Positions 36,158 through 45,286 are shown, counted from the stretch's first letter. The stretch: 64,000 bases of DNA from [Leptolyngbya] sp. PCC 7376 (GCF_000316605.1 NC_019683.1:3828036-3892035); one strand, 5' to 3'. Numbers and translations: made by a program. Notes: generated from the letters alone by a model not told the origin.

Positions 36158-36295
36158 TTAGAGGATGTCTGAAAAGAGTCTAGTCGTAACTTTTATCGAG
36201 ATGGCCTGAACGAAAGAATTAGTCTTTCAGGCGATCAACTTAGTGGAAATCACACAGTATTTAGCGTACATAAAGACTTTTCAGATATCCTCTTA
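36158..36295. mobile_element. MITE-like element with inverted ends
   Basis: The 138-bp segment has ends TTAGAGGATGTCTGAAAAG and, reversed, TAAGAGGATATCTGAAAAG. TTA flanks GAGGATGTC on the left and GATATCCTC on the right, a possible 3-bp TNA target duplication, as with IS1031-group IS5 elements. It has no coding capacity. It is best read as a non-autonomous element moved by a transposase encoded elsewhere. Confidence 0.65.
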
Positions 36296-36513
36296 GGCAA
36301 TCGAAAATTCTTTAAAAATAGAAAACAAGATTGATACAAAAGAGCTTTCTGTGATGATTTTAGTAAATACCTTTCAGGCAAGATATTGCTGGAGTGATTG
36401 GCTCATTTCCAAATCCATTTTTTCGACTACGACTCATTAAGTCCCATGCACCCAGATTCAGGATGATGCTCACGCTAAGCATTTGTCATTAAGCGAAGCT
36501 TTGTCATAAAAGC

Positions 36514-36546
36514 AAAAAAAACAGACATTCCGGAGAATGCCTGTTT
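36514..36546 (-). terminator. Terminator of the petC-petA operon
   Basis: On the minus strand, AAACAGGCATTC and GAATGTCTGTTT form a 12-bp stem with one mismatch and a 4-base loop, followed by a run of eight T. It lies 64 bp after the petA stop. Confidence 0.9.
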
Positions 36547-36609
36547 TGGATTTCTTATTTTTCGATTATCTAAAAAGTCCTTTGCTGAGAACGAAGCTCA
36601 GTTGTGACT

Positions 36610-37587
36610 TTAGAAATCAAGTTGGCCACCAGCTTGGACGCGCTCGACTTGCTTCTTCTTAAGGACTAAGAAAATCTGAGTCAACATAATACCCGCAACA
36701 AACGCCATATAGCCGAAGATACGAGCAGGGTTTTGGAGGACAACTTCAGTGTCTTTCTGACCGAAGCCACCAACGTTGGGGTTGTTAGTGAGGGGTTCAC
36801 CTTCAGCGATCGCCGCACCTTCAGCAACAATCACATCGGGACCAGCAGGAACGTTATCAACAACATCGCCATCAGCAGTTGCGATAGTCACATTGAAACC
36901 ACCAGCCTCATCAGAGGCGATCGCCGCAATGGTACCAGATGCAGAAGCTTTAACTAGGTTGTTATTAGTAGGCTCACCAGTAGGATAAACTTGGCCGCGA
37001 CCACGGTTTGCACCGAGGTGAACAGCAAACTTACCAAAGTGGATATTCTTATCAGTCTTGGGATCAGGAGAGAGCACAGGGAAAACAATCTCTTGATATT
37101 GATCGCCGGGTAGGGGACCAATGATCACGACATTCTCTTGATCCGCTGTGTAAGGCGTGAAGTATAAACCTTCAGTTTTTTCTTTTAATTCTTCAGTTAA
37201 ACGATCCGCAGGCGCAATCTTAAAACCGTCAGGGAGCATCAAAACTGCACCGACATTTAAGCCACCTTTAGAACCATCAGCGAGAGGCTGCTGGCTATCG
37301 AGATCGTAGGGAACTTTAACAACTGCTTCGAAAACCTCATCTGGTAATACAGCTTGGGGAATTTCGACCTCAGCTTCTTTCTGAGCGAGGTGACAGTTCG
37401 CACATACAATCCGTCCAGTTGCCTCACGGGGAGTCTCGGGTGCCGTTTGCTGTGCCCAAAAAGGATAGGCCGCCGCAGATTGGGGTAGTACTAAATCGCT
37501 GGCGATCAATAGACCGAAAGCAGCTACAACTACTAAAAATGCAGTTTTGATCCGCTGCCCGATCGCCGTCATTTCGGAAATTTTCAT
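36610..37587 (-). CDS. petA: Cytochrome f
   Basis: c-type cytochrome of the b6f complex, passing electrons from the Rieske centre to plastocyanin or cytochrome c6 in the thylakoid lumen. The 325 residues include a signal peptide (1-40, ending SAAA). Mature Tyr41, whose amino group is the axial haem ligand, is in YPFWAQQ. Haem attachment is at Cys62, Cys65 and His66 in CANCH. A C-terminal membrane anchor ([19 protein letters not shown], about 293-312) precedes the stromal tail. The gene follows petC by 51 bp as in other cyanobacteria, and a strong terminator closes the operon. Confidence 0.98.
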   Translation of the reverse strand: MKISEMTAIGQRIKTAFLVVVAAFGLLIASDLVLPQSAAAYPFWAQQTAPETPREATGRIVCANCHLAQKEAEVEIPQAVLPDEVFEAVVKVPYDLDSQQPLADGSKGGLNVGAVLMLPDGFKIAPADRLTEELKEKTEGLYFTPYTADQENVVIIGPLPGDQYQEIVFPVLSPDPKTDKNIHFGKFAVHLGANRGRGQVYPTGEPTNNNLVKASASGTIAAIASDEAGGFNVTIATADGDVVDNVPAGPDVIVAEGAAIAEGEPLTNNPNVGGFGQKDTEVVLQNPARIFGYMAFVAGIMLTQIFLVLKKKQVERVQAGGQLDF

Positions 37588-37638
37588 CGTAATTTTTGCA
37601 AGGGATTTATCTTAAGGATGAACCGGGGGGTCAAAAAT

Positions 37639-38178
37639 TTATGCCCACCAAGGATCTTCGTCAGTACGGAAATCAGTTTCTGTCCATTCAGTGAAGGAGA
37701 CATTATCGTCAGTCACATCCGCATGGGCAAGGGCAAGGGACAATGGTGCAGGACCACGAACAACCTTACCAGTCTCGTCATATTGAGAGCCGTGGCAAGG
37801 ACACATAAATTTGTTTTCGGCAGTGTTCCAAGGTACGACACAACCAAGGTGTGTACAGATTGCATTCACACCGTAGTTTGCAATGGTTCCGTCGCCTTCG
37901 ATCACGATATATGTGGGGTCGCCTTTAAGGCCTTGAGCCAAAGAGCGATCGCCAGCACCGTGAGTCGTGAGGTATTCGCTAACGATAATGTCATTGCCGA
38001 GGGCATCCTTAGCAATCACACCACCACCACCGCCACCACTGGAGGGGGGAATAAAATATTTAATAACAGGATAAAGTCCACCAAGGGCAGTTCCCGCCGC
38101 CGTACCTACCCAAAGCAGGTTTAAAAAATTACGGCGACCTAGATCTGGCACATCGGAGGAACCGGATAACTGAGTCAT
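37639..38178 (-). CDS. petC: Cytochrome b6f Rieske iron-sulfur protein
   Basis: 2Fe-2S subunit that accepts electrons from plastoquinol. The 179 residues run from ATG 38178 ([18 protein letters not shown]). An upstream TTG frame to 38274 lacks family similarity. The twin-arginine motif is at 15-16, the uncleaved membrane anchor at about 19-43, the Gly-rich hinge at 48-53, and the cluster ligands are Cys108, His110, Cys126 and His129 in CTHLGC and CPCHGS, with the disulfide pair Cys113/Cys128. It is the first gene of the petC-petA operon. An NtcA-like box lies 27 bp upstream of the start. Confidence 0.98.
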   Translation of the reverse strand: MTQLSGSSDVPDLGRRNFLNLLWVGTAAGTALGGLYPVIKYFIPPSSGGGGGGVIAKDALGNDIIVSEYLTTHGAGDRSLAQGLKGDPTYIVIEGDGTIANYGVNAICTHLGCVVPWNTAENKFMCPCHGSQYDETGKVVRGPAPLSLALAHADVTDDNVSFTEWTETDFRTDEDPWWA

Positions 38179-38205
38179 AATTAAGGGGCCTTTTTGTATA
38201 GTTTT

Positions 38206-38219
38206 GTAAACGTTTCTAC
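38206..38219. promoter_or_regulatory. NtcA-like box close to the petC start
   Basis: GTA-N8-TAC sits inside the longer palindrome TTGTAAACGTTTCTACAA (38204-38221). It is only 28-41 bp upstream of the petC ATG, too near for a normal NtcA-activated promoter. If it is functional it would more likely repress or block, or serve the divergent DUF3067 gene. A chance match is possible. Confidence 0.35.
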
Positions 38220-38405
38220 AATACTTCTTATGAAGAATATCATCTATGAAGACAAGCACAGCACCAGTATTCAAATGGTCTAGCCGATTGGTAGTGACTG
38301 TGAGCCTTAAGGAAGGTTAACAATTTTCTTGACTTAAATTATGACAGATTCGGGATGTCCGTGAGACGGCACTGAACAGGTCTGAGACAGATTTTGGAGA
38401 GAGTT

Positions 38406-38717
38406 ATGACGGGCAATGAGTTACGAGAGATTATTTGGCGCAAGTGGGGGCGTTCGTTTGATGTGCAGCTCCGTCAAATTAAAGGGGAATGGTATTTACA
38501 GGTGATGTGGAAATATTTGGAGCAAGTCTCTTTTCCTTTGTCGGAACCTGAGTACGAATCTCATCTACAGGCGATCGCCAATTATTTAAGTGAGTGGGGT
38601 GTGGTAGAACAGGTAACTGTTTTTTTTGAAGAAACAAAGGAACAACCACGCATTGGTAAAGCGGTGAGTGTGCGATTAGAGCTAGGAGCTAGAGCATCAG
38701 AATGGTCACTAGATTAG
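38406..38717 (+). CDS. DUF3067 family protein
   Basis: This is a 103-residue protein of a family confined to oxygenic phototrophs, with no known function. Marks are MTGNELREIIWRKWGRSFDV, LQVMWKYLEQVSFPLSE, YLSEWGVVEQV and LELGARASEW. Starts upstream in the frame are TTG; ATG 38406 has GGAGAG 5 bases upstream. It is divergent from petC and overlaps the next gene by 16 bp, so the two are probably cotranscribed. Confidence 0.85.
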   Translation: MTGNELREIIWRKWGRSFDVQLRQIKGEWYLQVMWKYLEQVSFPLSEPEYESHLQAIANYLSEWGVVEQVTVFFEETKEQPRIGKAVSVRLELGARASEWSLD

Positions 38718-39250
38718 GTCGTATCTTATTCGTCAGCATCGCAGCGAGTTGCGCTTTGCAAAGATGGGCGATCGCCGAAACAGAATTTCCAGTGCTTGGG
38801 CAATGGCACTTTAAATCAGATGTACAAACTTTAGAATTTCAAACGGTAACGACAGCAGAGCCCAGCTACTTTTTACTCCGAGAACCGAGCCGTGTTGTCA
38901 TTGATATCCAAGGAGCTCGTTGGGATGAAGGAAGTGTGAGCCAATCCTACAACGGTAAAATTAGTCAGATTCGGATAGCAGAATTTACGGAAGGTGTGAC
39001 GCGGTTTGTTCTGGAAACATCAGATCCAAACGAATCACTCAATACAAAAAACCTTAAACTGCGATCTTTTCCAACAGAGAGTGGAGAAACGCTCTGGAAA
39101 CTAAGTTTTGGGGATAGTCCTGTTGCCCAAAATAATAATGATTCGACCGAAAATAATGCTTTTCAATATCCGCCAGCCCTCTTGCCACCGGTGATTCCTG
39201 GCTCTGTAATTGTCGCGCCGCCACCAATTCCTGACAATTTACGGAAATGA
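38702..39250 (+). CDS. AMIN-domain exported protein
   Basis: This is a 182-residue protein with a signal peptide (about 1-25, ending ALQRWAIAET) and a single AMIN domain (about 35-140; EPSYFLLREPSRVVIDIQGA, KISQIRIAEFTEGVTRFVLE). It ends with a proline-rich tail (PPALLPPVIPGSVI). AMIN domains bind peptidoglycan or the outer membrane in amidases and secretins; here no enzyme domain follows. A periplasmic envelope role is likely. It overlaps the DUF3067 gene by 16 bp. Confidence 0.8.
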   Translation: MVTRLGRILFVSIAASCALQRWAIAETEFPVLGQWHFKSDVQTLEFQTVTTAEPSYFLLREPSRVVIDIQGARWDEGSVSQSYNGKISQIRIAEFTEGVTRFVLETSDPNESLNTKNLKLRSFPTESGETLWKLSFGDSPVAQNNNDSTENNAFQYPPALLPPVIPGSVIVAPPPIPDNLRK

Positions 39251-39518
39251 CTTCTGTTGGGTGAAGACAGTAGCAAGGTTTTTTTATGGCGATCGCCACC
39301 ATCAACAGTCAAACATGCAGAAAATAAACTTTTCTAACAACTTGGCTAAGATATAAAGAGACAAATGGATGAAGCGTCCTGAAAACGGAAAAGCCGCTCC
39401 ATGTCTTGGGTGCTATCGCTACAGAAAAAACGAAAGCCATTTTTGGCCTTTTTGTCCTACTCCGATCCATCGTTTCACTATTACTGCTGAGACTGTGGAT
39501 TCTTGTCCCAAGACATCC

Positions 39519-41213
39519 ATGACAGAGCTGCAACTCCGCCTACAAACTGAAGGAAATTCTGAGGAAGTCCTCAATCTCGATCAAAGCGAGATTGTGATTG
39601 GTCGACTGCCAGAATGTACTGTAACCCTTGCCCTGTCGCAAGTCTCTCGATATCATACCCGCATCCAACGCAAAGATGATCAATGGTATGTCGAAGATCT
39701 AAAAAGCACAAATGGCACCTATCTCAACGACAAACGCCTCCGGGTGCTACAGCTTTTAAATAATGGCGACATTCTCCGAATCGGCACCACTTCAATTCTA
39801 GTTGTCCTAGAATCCGCTGATGCTGAAGAGAACACCCTTTTAAACTACAGAGTCACGAATCCCGCCGAGTCGAAGGATAGTAATGATGTTCGAACGATTC
39901 TTCGTAATGCAGAAGAGTTAAAAGAACAATGGATGCAGGGGGAAGAGGGCGATACCGATCAACCGCAATCACAAACGGTGATCGCTCGTCTAAAAGACCT
40001 TGTTGAAATTGCCCAAAAATTAAGCTCAGCCGAATCTATTGAAGGGATTTTTGCCTTAATTCGTGATGTTGTTTTCCGTGAATTACCCACATTGGAGCGG
40101 ATGGCACTGCTTACAGATACGAATGGCACAGGTACGTTAGAGCTTCTCAATGCATCAGCTCGAAACTTCCCCGACGACCACCCAATTGTGCGCAATAGCT
40201 CTTGGATTAGTAAATCGATTTGCCAGAAAGTTTTCCAAGAGAGAGTCGCCCTGAAGTCCGTAGATGCCCAGAGCGATTCACGATTTCAGGGAGAGGACAG
40301 TATTCTTGCGAAGGGGATTCGTGGGGTGCTAGCAGTCCCTCTATGGGATAAAACCGAAGTGGTTGGGGTGCTATATGGTGATGCCCATTTGCGCCTAGAA
40401 GATTCTGAACCGATCGCCGATGATGACCTGAGTTTCTTCTCGACGATTGGTAATTTGGTGGCAGCGAGTGTTCAGCGTTGGCTTCTCAGTCGACAACTTC
40501 AAGAGCAAGCGCACATCCGTCAAAAGTTAGAGCGTTATCACTCTCCCGGAGTTGTTCAACAACTGATTTCGGTTGGTGCTCTCGATAATGGTCGCTTACC
40601 ACCGAAGGAAGCGGAAATTAGTATTTTGTTTGCGGACATTGTCGGTTTCACATCGATGTCTGAAGCCTTAACGCCCAGTGAGATCGCTGATCTACTGAAT
40701 ATCTTTTTCGAGGAAATGCTGCAATCTGTCTTTGAGCAGGGCGGCACTCTCGATAAGTTTATTGGCGACTGCATTATGGCTTTTTTTGGTGCGCCAGAGC
40801 CCCAGGAAGACCATGCAGAACGGGCGATCGCCGCAGCTTTAGGGATGTTAAACCGTCTCGATAAGCTCAATGCCCAAGGGAAATGGAATAAACCCATCCA
40901 GCTCCGTATCGCGGTCAACAGCGGCAAAGCCTTTGTGGGAGATGTTGGCAGTTCCCAGCGTCTGGACTACACGGTTTTAGGCGCTACCGTGAATCTTGCG
41001 TCCCGAATCGAATCCATTTGTCCACCAGGAGAGTGTGTGATTAGTGATCCAACCCATGGTTTGATTCGTCCGAGCCACCAGAAATTATTTTCTCCAATGG
41101 GGGAAGGGCGTTTTAAGGGTATTGATCGTGCAGTCAAGGTCTATCGTACGTATCGTCACCAAACTCGCCAACGCCTCATGCGTAAAACGACAGAGGCCGT
41201 TAAGTCTCTCTAA
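39519..41213 (+). CDS. FHA-GAF class III nucleotide cyclase
   Basis: The 564-residue protein probably makes cAMP. An FHA phosphothreonine-binding domain (about 15-90) has VIGRLPECTVTLALSQVSRY and STNGTYLN. A GAF domain (about 160-325) has LAVPLWDKTEVVGVLYGDA. The catalytic domain (about 360-550) has the metal-binding Asp in FADIVGFTSMSEAL, DKFIGDCIMAFFG with the adenine-selecting Lys, and LDYTVLGATVNLASRIE with the Asn and Arg of the active site. The frame extends 50 codons upstream to 39369, but FHA homology begins right after ATG 39519. The upstream 150 bp hold an inverted repeat (ATGTCTTGGG at 39401, CCCAAGACAT at 39507). Confidence 0.9.
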   Translation: MTELQLRLQTEGNSEEVLNLDQSEIVIGRLPECTVTLALSQVSRYHTRIQRKDDQWYVEDLKSTNGTYLNDKRLRVLQLLNNGDILRIGTTSILVVLESADAEENTLLNYRVTNPAESKDSNDVRTILRNAEELKEQWMQGEEGDTDQPQSQTVIARLKDLVEIAQKLSSAESIEGIFALIRDVVFRELPTLERMALLTDTNGTGTLELLNASARNFPDDHPIVRNSSWISKSICQKVFQERVALKSVDAQSDSRFQGEDSILAKGIRGVLAVPLWDKTEVVGVLYGDAHLRLEDSEPIADDDLSFFSTIGNLVAASVQRWLLSRQLQEQAHIRQKLERYHSPGVVQQLISVGALDNGRLPPKEAEISILFADIVGFTSMSEALTPSEIADLLNIFFEEMLQSVFEQGGTLDKFIGDCIMAFFGAPEPQEDHAERAIAAALGMLNRLDKLNAQGKWNKPIQLRIAVNSGKAFVGDVGSSQRLDYTVLGATVNLASRIESICPPGECVISDPTHGLIRPSHQKLFSPMGEGRFKGIDRAVKVYRTYRHQTRQRLMRKTTEAVKSL

Positions 41214-41250
41214 AGATTCAGGCGTTAAATTGCCGAATATTTTGTTGTCG

Positions 41251-41946
41251 TTAGGGCGTTTGATCGATACGCCGCTGAAGAATAAATTCGGCGATCGCCA
41301 AATCCACAGGCGTTGTGATTTTCAAATTTGTCTCTTCCCCTTCAACAATTTTGACGGGCAAACCACACCGTTCAAATAAAGCCGCGTCATCCGTCACTTC
41401 CCAGCCGAGGGACTTACCTTGATCATGGCACTCTTTGAGTTGTTGCACCTTAAACCCTTGGGGAGTCTGGGCAGCCCATAATGCCGATCGATCAGGCGTA
41501 TCTTTCACAATCCCTGCGTCACCAACAACTTTGATTGTGTCTTTTACAGGCACTGCTGCAATCAAACCATCACAACTCTCTAAAGCAGTTGCACAACGAT
41601 TAAATAACCCGGCCGTTGCCAAGCACCTGGCGCCATCGTGAATTAACACAGCTTCAGCATCATCGGGTAAAGCCTGTAAACCGTTGTAAACAGATTCTTG
41701 TCGCGTGGAGCCACCCTGAATAAAGTTCACTGACTTTGTGAGCTGGAGTTTAGACAACATCGATTCAAAATCAGGAAAATCCACTGGCTGTCCAATAATG
41801 CCAATCCAGCCAATAGAACTTGCTGCCTCTGCCGCTTTCAATGTCCAAGCAAAGAGAGGTTCACCCCGCAATGGGAGAAGTAATTTGTTGCGATCGCCCC
41901 CCATACGTTTTCCGACCCCAGCAGCCGGGAGTAATAAATGAATCAT
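41251..41946 (-). CDS. ispD: 2-C-methyl-D-erythritol 4-phosphate cytidylyltransferase
   Basis: Third enzyme of the MEP isoprenoid pathway, joining CTP and MEP. The 231 residues match the family. The nucleotide-binding N-terminus is LLLPAAGVGKRMGGDRNKLL with the catalytic Arg and Lys. Also seen are GGSTRQESVYNGL, VLIHDGARCL, AAVPVKDTIK, AQTPQGF, VTDDAALFE and NLKITTPVDLA. It is convergent with the cyclase gene, 37 bp apart. Confidence 0.97.
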   Translation of the reverse strand: MIHLLLPAAGVGKRMGGDRNKLLLPLRGEPLFAWTLKAAEAASSIGWIGIIGQPVDFPDFESMLSKLQLTKSVNFIQGGSTRQESVYNGLQALPDDAEAVLIHDGARCLATAGLFNRCATALESCDGLIAAVPVKDTIKVVGDAGIVKDTPDRSALWAAQTPQGFKVQQLKECHDQGKSLGWEVTDDAALFERCGLPVKIVEGEETNLKITTPVDLAIAEFILQRRIDQTP

Positions 41947-42033
41947 TATTTTTGCGAAATTACTAAACGTTGCCGCCTATTCTCTTCTAAAATGATGTCT
42001 GGATAAGTAAATTCAAGCAAACTGCCCCCAACG

Positions 42034-42993
42034 ATGCGAATACTAGCCCTTGTTCCCGGCGGAGTCGGCGACCAAATCCTTTTTTTTCCTACCCTCGCAG
42101 ATCTCAAAGATCAGTACCCCGAAGCGATGGTAGATGTCTTGGTAGAGCCCCGTGCCAAAGCGGCTTATCGTGTCTGTCCCACTGTCCATGAAGTTTTGAC
42201 GTTTGATTTTAAAGATCGAAATGGCCCAGCAGATTATCTCAATGTGCTCGGAACAATCCGTGATCGCGAATATGAAATTGCCCTATCCCTTGGCCGACGT
42301 TGGATAGTTGGCTTGTTACTTTGGCTAAATGGCATTCCGACCCGTATTGGTTACAAAACCAATACCTCTTGGTTTATTTCGAATCCTGCTCCCCTCAACG
42401 AAGAGCAATATGCGGCGGCAACCTATCACGATTTGCTTAAAGCATTAGATATTAACAAGCCCTGTAACCTCCCAAAAATAAATGTCCCTAGCTCTGATAT
42501 TCAGTGGGCAGAAGGAGAACAAAAGCGTCTCGGCCTTAATGATGGCTATATTTTGATCCATGCAGGTGCTAGCAAAATATCCCAAGCAAAAGGGATTGAA
42601 AAGCTTTATCCCATTGAAAAATGGGAAGAAGTAATTAACGATATTAAGGCGAAACAGCCCAATTTGCCGATCGCCCTTCTGCATGGCCCTGAGGATTATG
42701 ATTGGGTCGCGCAGCTCGTTGAAATCTTTCCAGATCTAAGGGTTACTGTGCCCGAGGACGTGGGTAAATCAGCCGCAATGATCGCTGGCGCAAACTTGAT
42801 GGTTTGTACCGATAGCGCCCCTATGCACCTTGCTATTGCTGTTGGAACTTATACAATCGCACTGTTTGGCCCAACGAAGCGGGAACGACTGCTACCCCCA
42901 AGTAGTGATAAGTTTATTGGTATCCAATCCCCCACTGGGCGCATTGCAGATATCAAACCCACAGACGTACTAGCTAAAATTTGGCGTGGCTAA
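42034..42993 (+). CDS. Glycosyltransferase family 9 protein
   Basis: The 319-residue protein resembles LPS heptosyltransferases: N-terminal MRILALVPGGVGDQILFFPT, VDVLVEPRAKAAYRV, the donor-site region ILIHAGASKISQAKGIEKLY and MVCTDSAPMHLAIAVGTYTI followed by ALFGPT. The sugar donor cannot be read from sequence. It overlaps the HAD phosphatase gene by 8 bp, so the products probably act together in heptose-type envelope glycan synthesis. Confidence 0.88.
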   Translation: MRILALVPGGVGDQILFFPTLADLKDQYPEAMVDVLVEPRAKAAYRVCPTVHEVLTFDFKDRNGPADYLNVLGTIRDREYEIALSLGRRWIVGLLLWLNGIPTRIGYKTNTSWFISNPAPLNEEQYAAATYHDLLKALDINKPCNLPKINVPSSDIQWAEGEQKRLGLNDGYILIHAGASKISQAKGIEKLYPIEKWEEVINDIKAKQPNLPIALLHGPEDYDWVAQLVEIFPDLRVTVPEDVGKSAAMIAGANLMVCTDSAPMHLAIAVGTYTIALFGPTKRERLLPPSSDKFIGIQSPTGRIADIKPTDVLAKIWRG

Positions 42994-43570
42994 ACCAGCA
43001 GTTTTTCTCGATCGTGATGGCGTTCTAAACATTGAAGCGGGCTATATCCGTGATGTTCATGATCTCAATTTAATCCCTGGTTCTGCTGCCGCGGTGCGAT
43101 CGCTTAATGATCGAGGTATTTTCTGTTGTTTAGTTTCGAACCAATCCGGCCCTGCGAGAGGTTATTACGGCATTGATCATGTAGAGAAACTCCATGATCG
43201 TCTTTGCAAATTATTAAAAAAAGAAGCAGATGCCTACTTAGACGCTTTATTTTATTGTCCTTACCTGAGTCATTCCGCAGGCGGCACAAACCCTAACTTC
43301 ACAAAATGGGGTACATGGCGCAAACCCAATACGGGAATGCTTGTTGCTGCAGCTTGGGAACATGATCTGGATCTCAGTCAAAGCTTTATGGTGGGTGATA
43401 AAGCAACGGATGTTGACTTAGCCCATAATGCTGGATTGAAGGGGATTCTTGTGCAGACAGGCTATGGCAAAGAAGTTTTGGGTGGTGCATACCAACATCA
43501 GACTAAGCCTGATTATGTCGCAGAAAATCTTCAGGATGGTGCAATATGGATTTTAGAGAATTTAGACTAA
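42986..43570 (+). CDS. HAD-IIIA phosphatase, GmhB-like
   Basis: The 194-residue protein is of the D,D-heptose 1,7-bisphosphate phosphatase group: catalytic Asp9 and Asp11 in VFLDRDGVLN, SNQSGPARG, RKPNTGML, and the metal-binding GDKATDVDLAHNAG. The zinc loop of typical GmhB (Cys-x-His then Cys-x-Cys) is mostly lost; here it is CPYLSHSAGGTNPNFTKWG, with one Cys and one His. The start is GTG at 42986, inside the end of the glycosyltransferase gene, which it overlaps by 8 bp. The substrate may differ from the E. coli enzyme. Confidence 0.85.
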   Translation: MAKPAVFLDRDGVLNIEAGYIRDVHDLNLIPGSAAAVRSLNDRGIFCCLVSNQSGPARGYYGIDHVEKLHDRLCKLLKKEADAYLDALFYCPYLSHSAGGTNPNFTKWGTWRKPNTGMLVAAAWEHDLDLSQSFMVGDKATDVDLAHNAGLKGILVQTGYGKEVLGGAYQHQTKPDYVAENLQDGAIWILENLD

Positions 43571-43582
43571 AATTTTCACGCT

Positions 43583-43618
43583 AAAAAAATGGGTGGCGAT
43601 CGCCTCAATCACCACCCA
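43583..43618 (-). terminator. Terminator of the 525-residue membrane protein gene
   Basis: The stem TGGGTGGCGAT / ATCACCACCCA is 11 bp with one mismatch, its arm runs into a HIP1 octamer, and on the minus strand it is followed by seven T. It may also act on the opposite strand. Confidence 0.7.
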
Positions 43619-43643
43619 AAAATCAAATTAGAAAAATCAGCAC

Positions 43644-45221
43644 TTAGCGAGACATTTGTCTAAGAGCACGAGTTTGCTCCAAAATGTCCTCCACATCCTC
43701 TTCCGAGAGACGCTCGACATAATTCACCTTCACTTCTTCCAGCAAATCATTAATCAAAGATTCCATCCGCTCAAGACTCTCCTGAGCCTGGATTTCAGAC
43801 GTAATACTATCCGTAAACTGCGACATCAATTGTTCCAACAGTTCGTCAAACTCCGGATCCTCCTCCAGTATTGCCCGCAACGTTTCCGCCACAATCTCAT
43901 AAAATTGGTGGGAAATTTCCCGTGCCAAAGTTACCTTGAGTTCTCCGATACCGGGCAACACTTGCAAACCTTGATAAGCAGGCGAGCTAGACACAACACG
44001 ATCTAACGTGTAACCAATTAACGCCTCCGCTTGGGGCTGGATCTTTGGGAGAACCTGATTCACTACAAGATTGGCCATGAGCTTAGCCAACTCCACAGGC
44101 TCATTCACATCATTTAAATCCACATACTCACGACCCGCTGTTTGGGAGAGAAGTGTTGAAAATTCTCCGCGTCGAATCGAACCTTGCACCTGATTAATAA
44201 TACGAATAAAAACCACCTCAGTAATGTCCTCTGCAATCCCCGCAACGAAGCCTTGGCTTGCCTGCTTCTGAATCGCACTCAAATCAATAATGTCTGCTTG
44301 ATTTAAACGAACTGTCACCGGAATGACCCGTAGCCAACGGAACAAAGGAATAAGTAGAAAAATGTCATACCATCGCCAGAGCATCGCATCAAACCAACTT
44401 ACCCCAGTACGGCGGCTGCTGATATACCAACTCCGTGCCAAAAATTCGAGGAGAAACAGTAGGAAAAATGGAAAATCGAGAATGCCAAAATTATCAACCG
44501 CTTCCCCGTTTTCTCCGATCGGCCTGAAATAGTTTGTTTCAAGGAGGGGTTTGATTTCTCGGTCAAAGAAGTTTAGGCCTTCAATCCAATTATTCTCACT
44601 AAAATAATCTGAATTCCAATAAGTTCGAAAAGCTTCCTTGGAGGATTCATCGAGATCATCAAAGATATGACGACGCATCTTGTTTTTTATCTTTTCGAGC
44701 GTTCCCGTTTTATTGGCGATCTCGAAAGGATTAGTATCAATCATCTCGATACTCAGTTCTCGCAGTTCTGCCAAAATTTCTTCTTTTTCTGCGTTGTAGC
44801 GTTGTAAATCCTCGACAATATCTCCTTGATCAGAAGGCGTCAGCAATTCACTAGATTCGGAACTAGAGCTAATGGTTAGATCATTAATTTGCTTAACCTT
44901 TTCCTTTAAGTCTTCCACTCGCTGTAGATAGTAGGCAGTATCCCGATTATCGACAATGCCTTTGACCCAGTCATATCGCTTAGTGACATCAACAGGTAGA
45001 ATTCTGACTGGTTCTTCCGGAAATGTCCATTCATATTCATTGATGCGAGCGTAAAACTGAACTCTGCCCTGTAACCAAAAATTCCGTAGTGGAATATAAC
45101 TCAGATCGAATAATACAAAAGCAAGGTTGACAGAAGCTACAACTGCCATTCCCCTTTCAAACCATAGACTGGTGCGATTGCGCTTGGTACGACGGATTTG
45201 GCTACGAGGCGCGATGGTCAT
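43644..45221 (-). CDS. Conserved-looking membrane protein of unknown function
   Basis: I do not recognise the family by name. The 525 residues have a basic N-terminus, a membrane helix (GMAVVASVNLAFVLFDLSYI, about 24-43), and a largely helical, charged region (about 85-215) likely outside the membrane core. Two further hydrophobic stretches follow (LDFPFFLLFLLEFLARSWY, about 252-270; WYDIFLLIPLFRWLRVIPV, about 287-305). The long C-terminal part has amphipathic helices (VRLNQADIIDLSAIQKQ; GELKVTLAREISHQFYEIV) and an acidic end. The loop after the second pair resembles the S4-S5 region of ion channels, a weak impression only. Confidence 0.7.
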   Translation of the reverse strand: MTIAPRSQIRRTKRNRTSLWFERGMAVVASVNLAFVLFDLSYIPLRNFWLQGRVQFYARINEYEWTFPEEPVRILPVDVTKRYDWVKGIVDNRDTAYYLQRVEDLKEKVKQINDLTISSSSESSELLTPSDQGDIVEDLQRYNAEKEEILAELRELSIEMIDTNPFEIANKTGTLEKIKNKMRRHIFDDLDESSKEAFRTYWNSDYFSENNWIEGLNFFDREIKPLLETNYFRPIGENGEAVDNFGILDFPFFLLFLLEFLARSWYISSRRTGVSWFDAMLWRWYDIFLLIPLFRWLRVIPVTVRLNQADIIDLSAIQKQASQGFVAGIAEDITEVVFIRIINQVQGSIRRGEFSTLLSQTAGREYVDLNDVNEPVELAKLMANLVVNQVLPKIQPQAEALIGYTLDRVVSSSPAYQGLQVLPGIGELKVTLAREISHQFYEIVAETLRAILEEDPEFDELLEQLMSQFTDSITSEIQAQESLERMESLINDLLEEVKVNYVERLSEEDVEDILEQTRALRQMSR

Positions 45222-45286
45222 GATAGATTAGGGGCGTTGAAAAACACATTGAGTATATTTACGTAGCCTTTATTTTATACGTACAA

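Larger units (their letters stand above)
35813..36609. other. 800-bp gap without a convincing gene
   Basis: This AT-rich DNA lies between the GGDEF-EAL gene start and the petA end. A 65-codon frame on the minus strand (35836-36033) has no ribosome site and poor coding character. The gap contains the inverted-repeat element at 36158-36295 and the petA terminator at 36514-36546. The right end near 35813 should hold the GGDEF-EAL promoter. Confidence 0.6.

Noticed and set aside
38179-38274. 32-residue N-terminal extension of PetC from TTG 38274
   Set aside because: PetC proteins begin at the MTQ-type start close to the twin arginines; the extension has no similarity and covers the NtcA-like box.
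39309-39533. 74-codon minus-strand frame opposite the cyclase leader
   Set aside because: It is explained by the inverted repeat and the complementary open frame; it has no ribosome site and no protein similarity.
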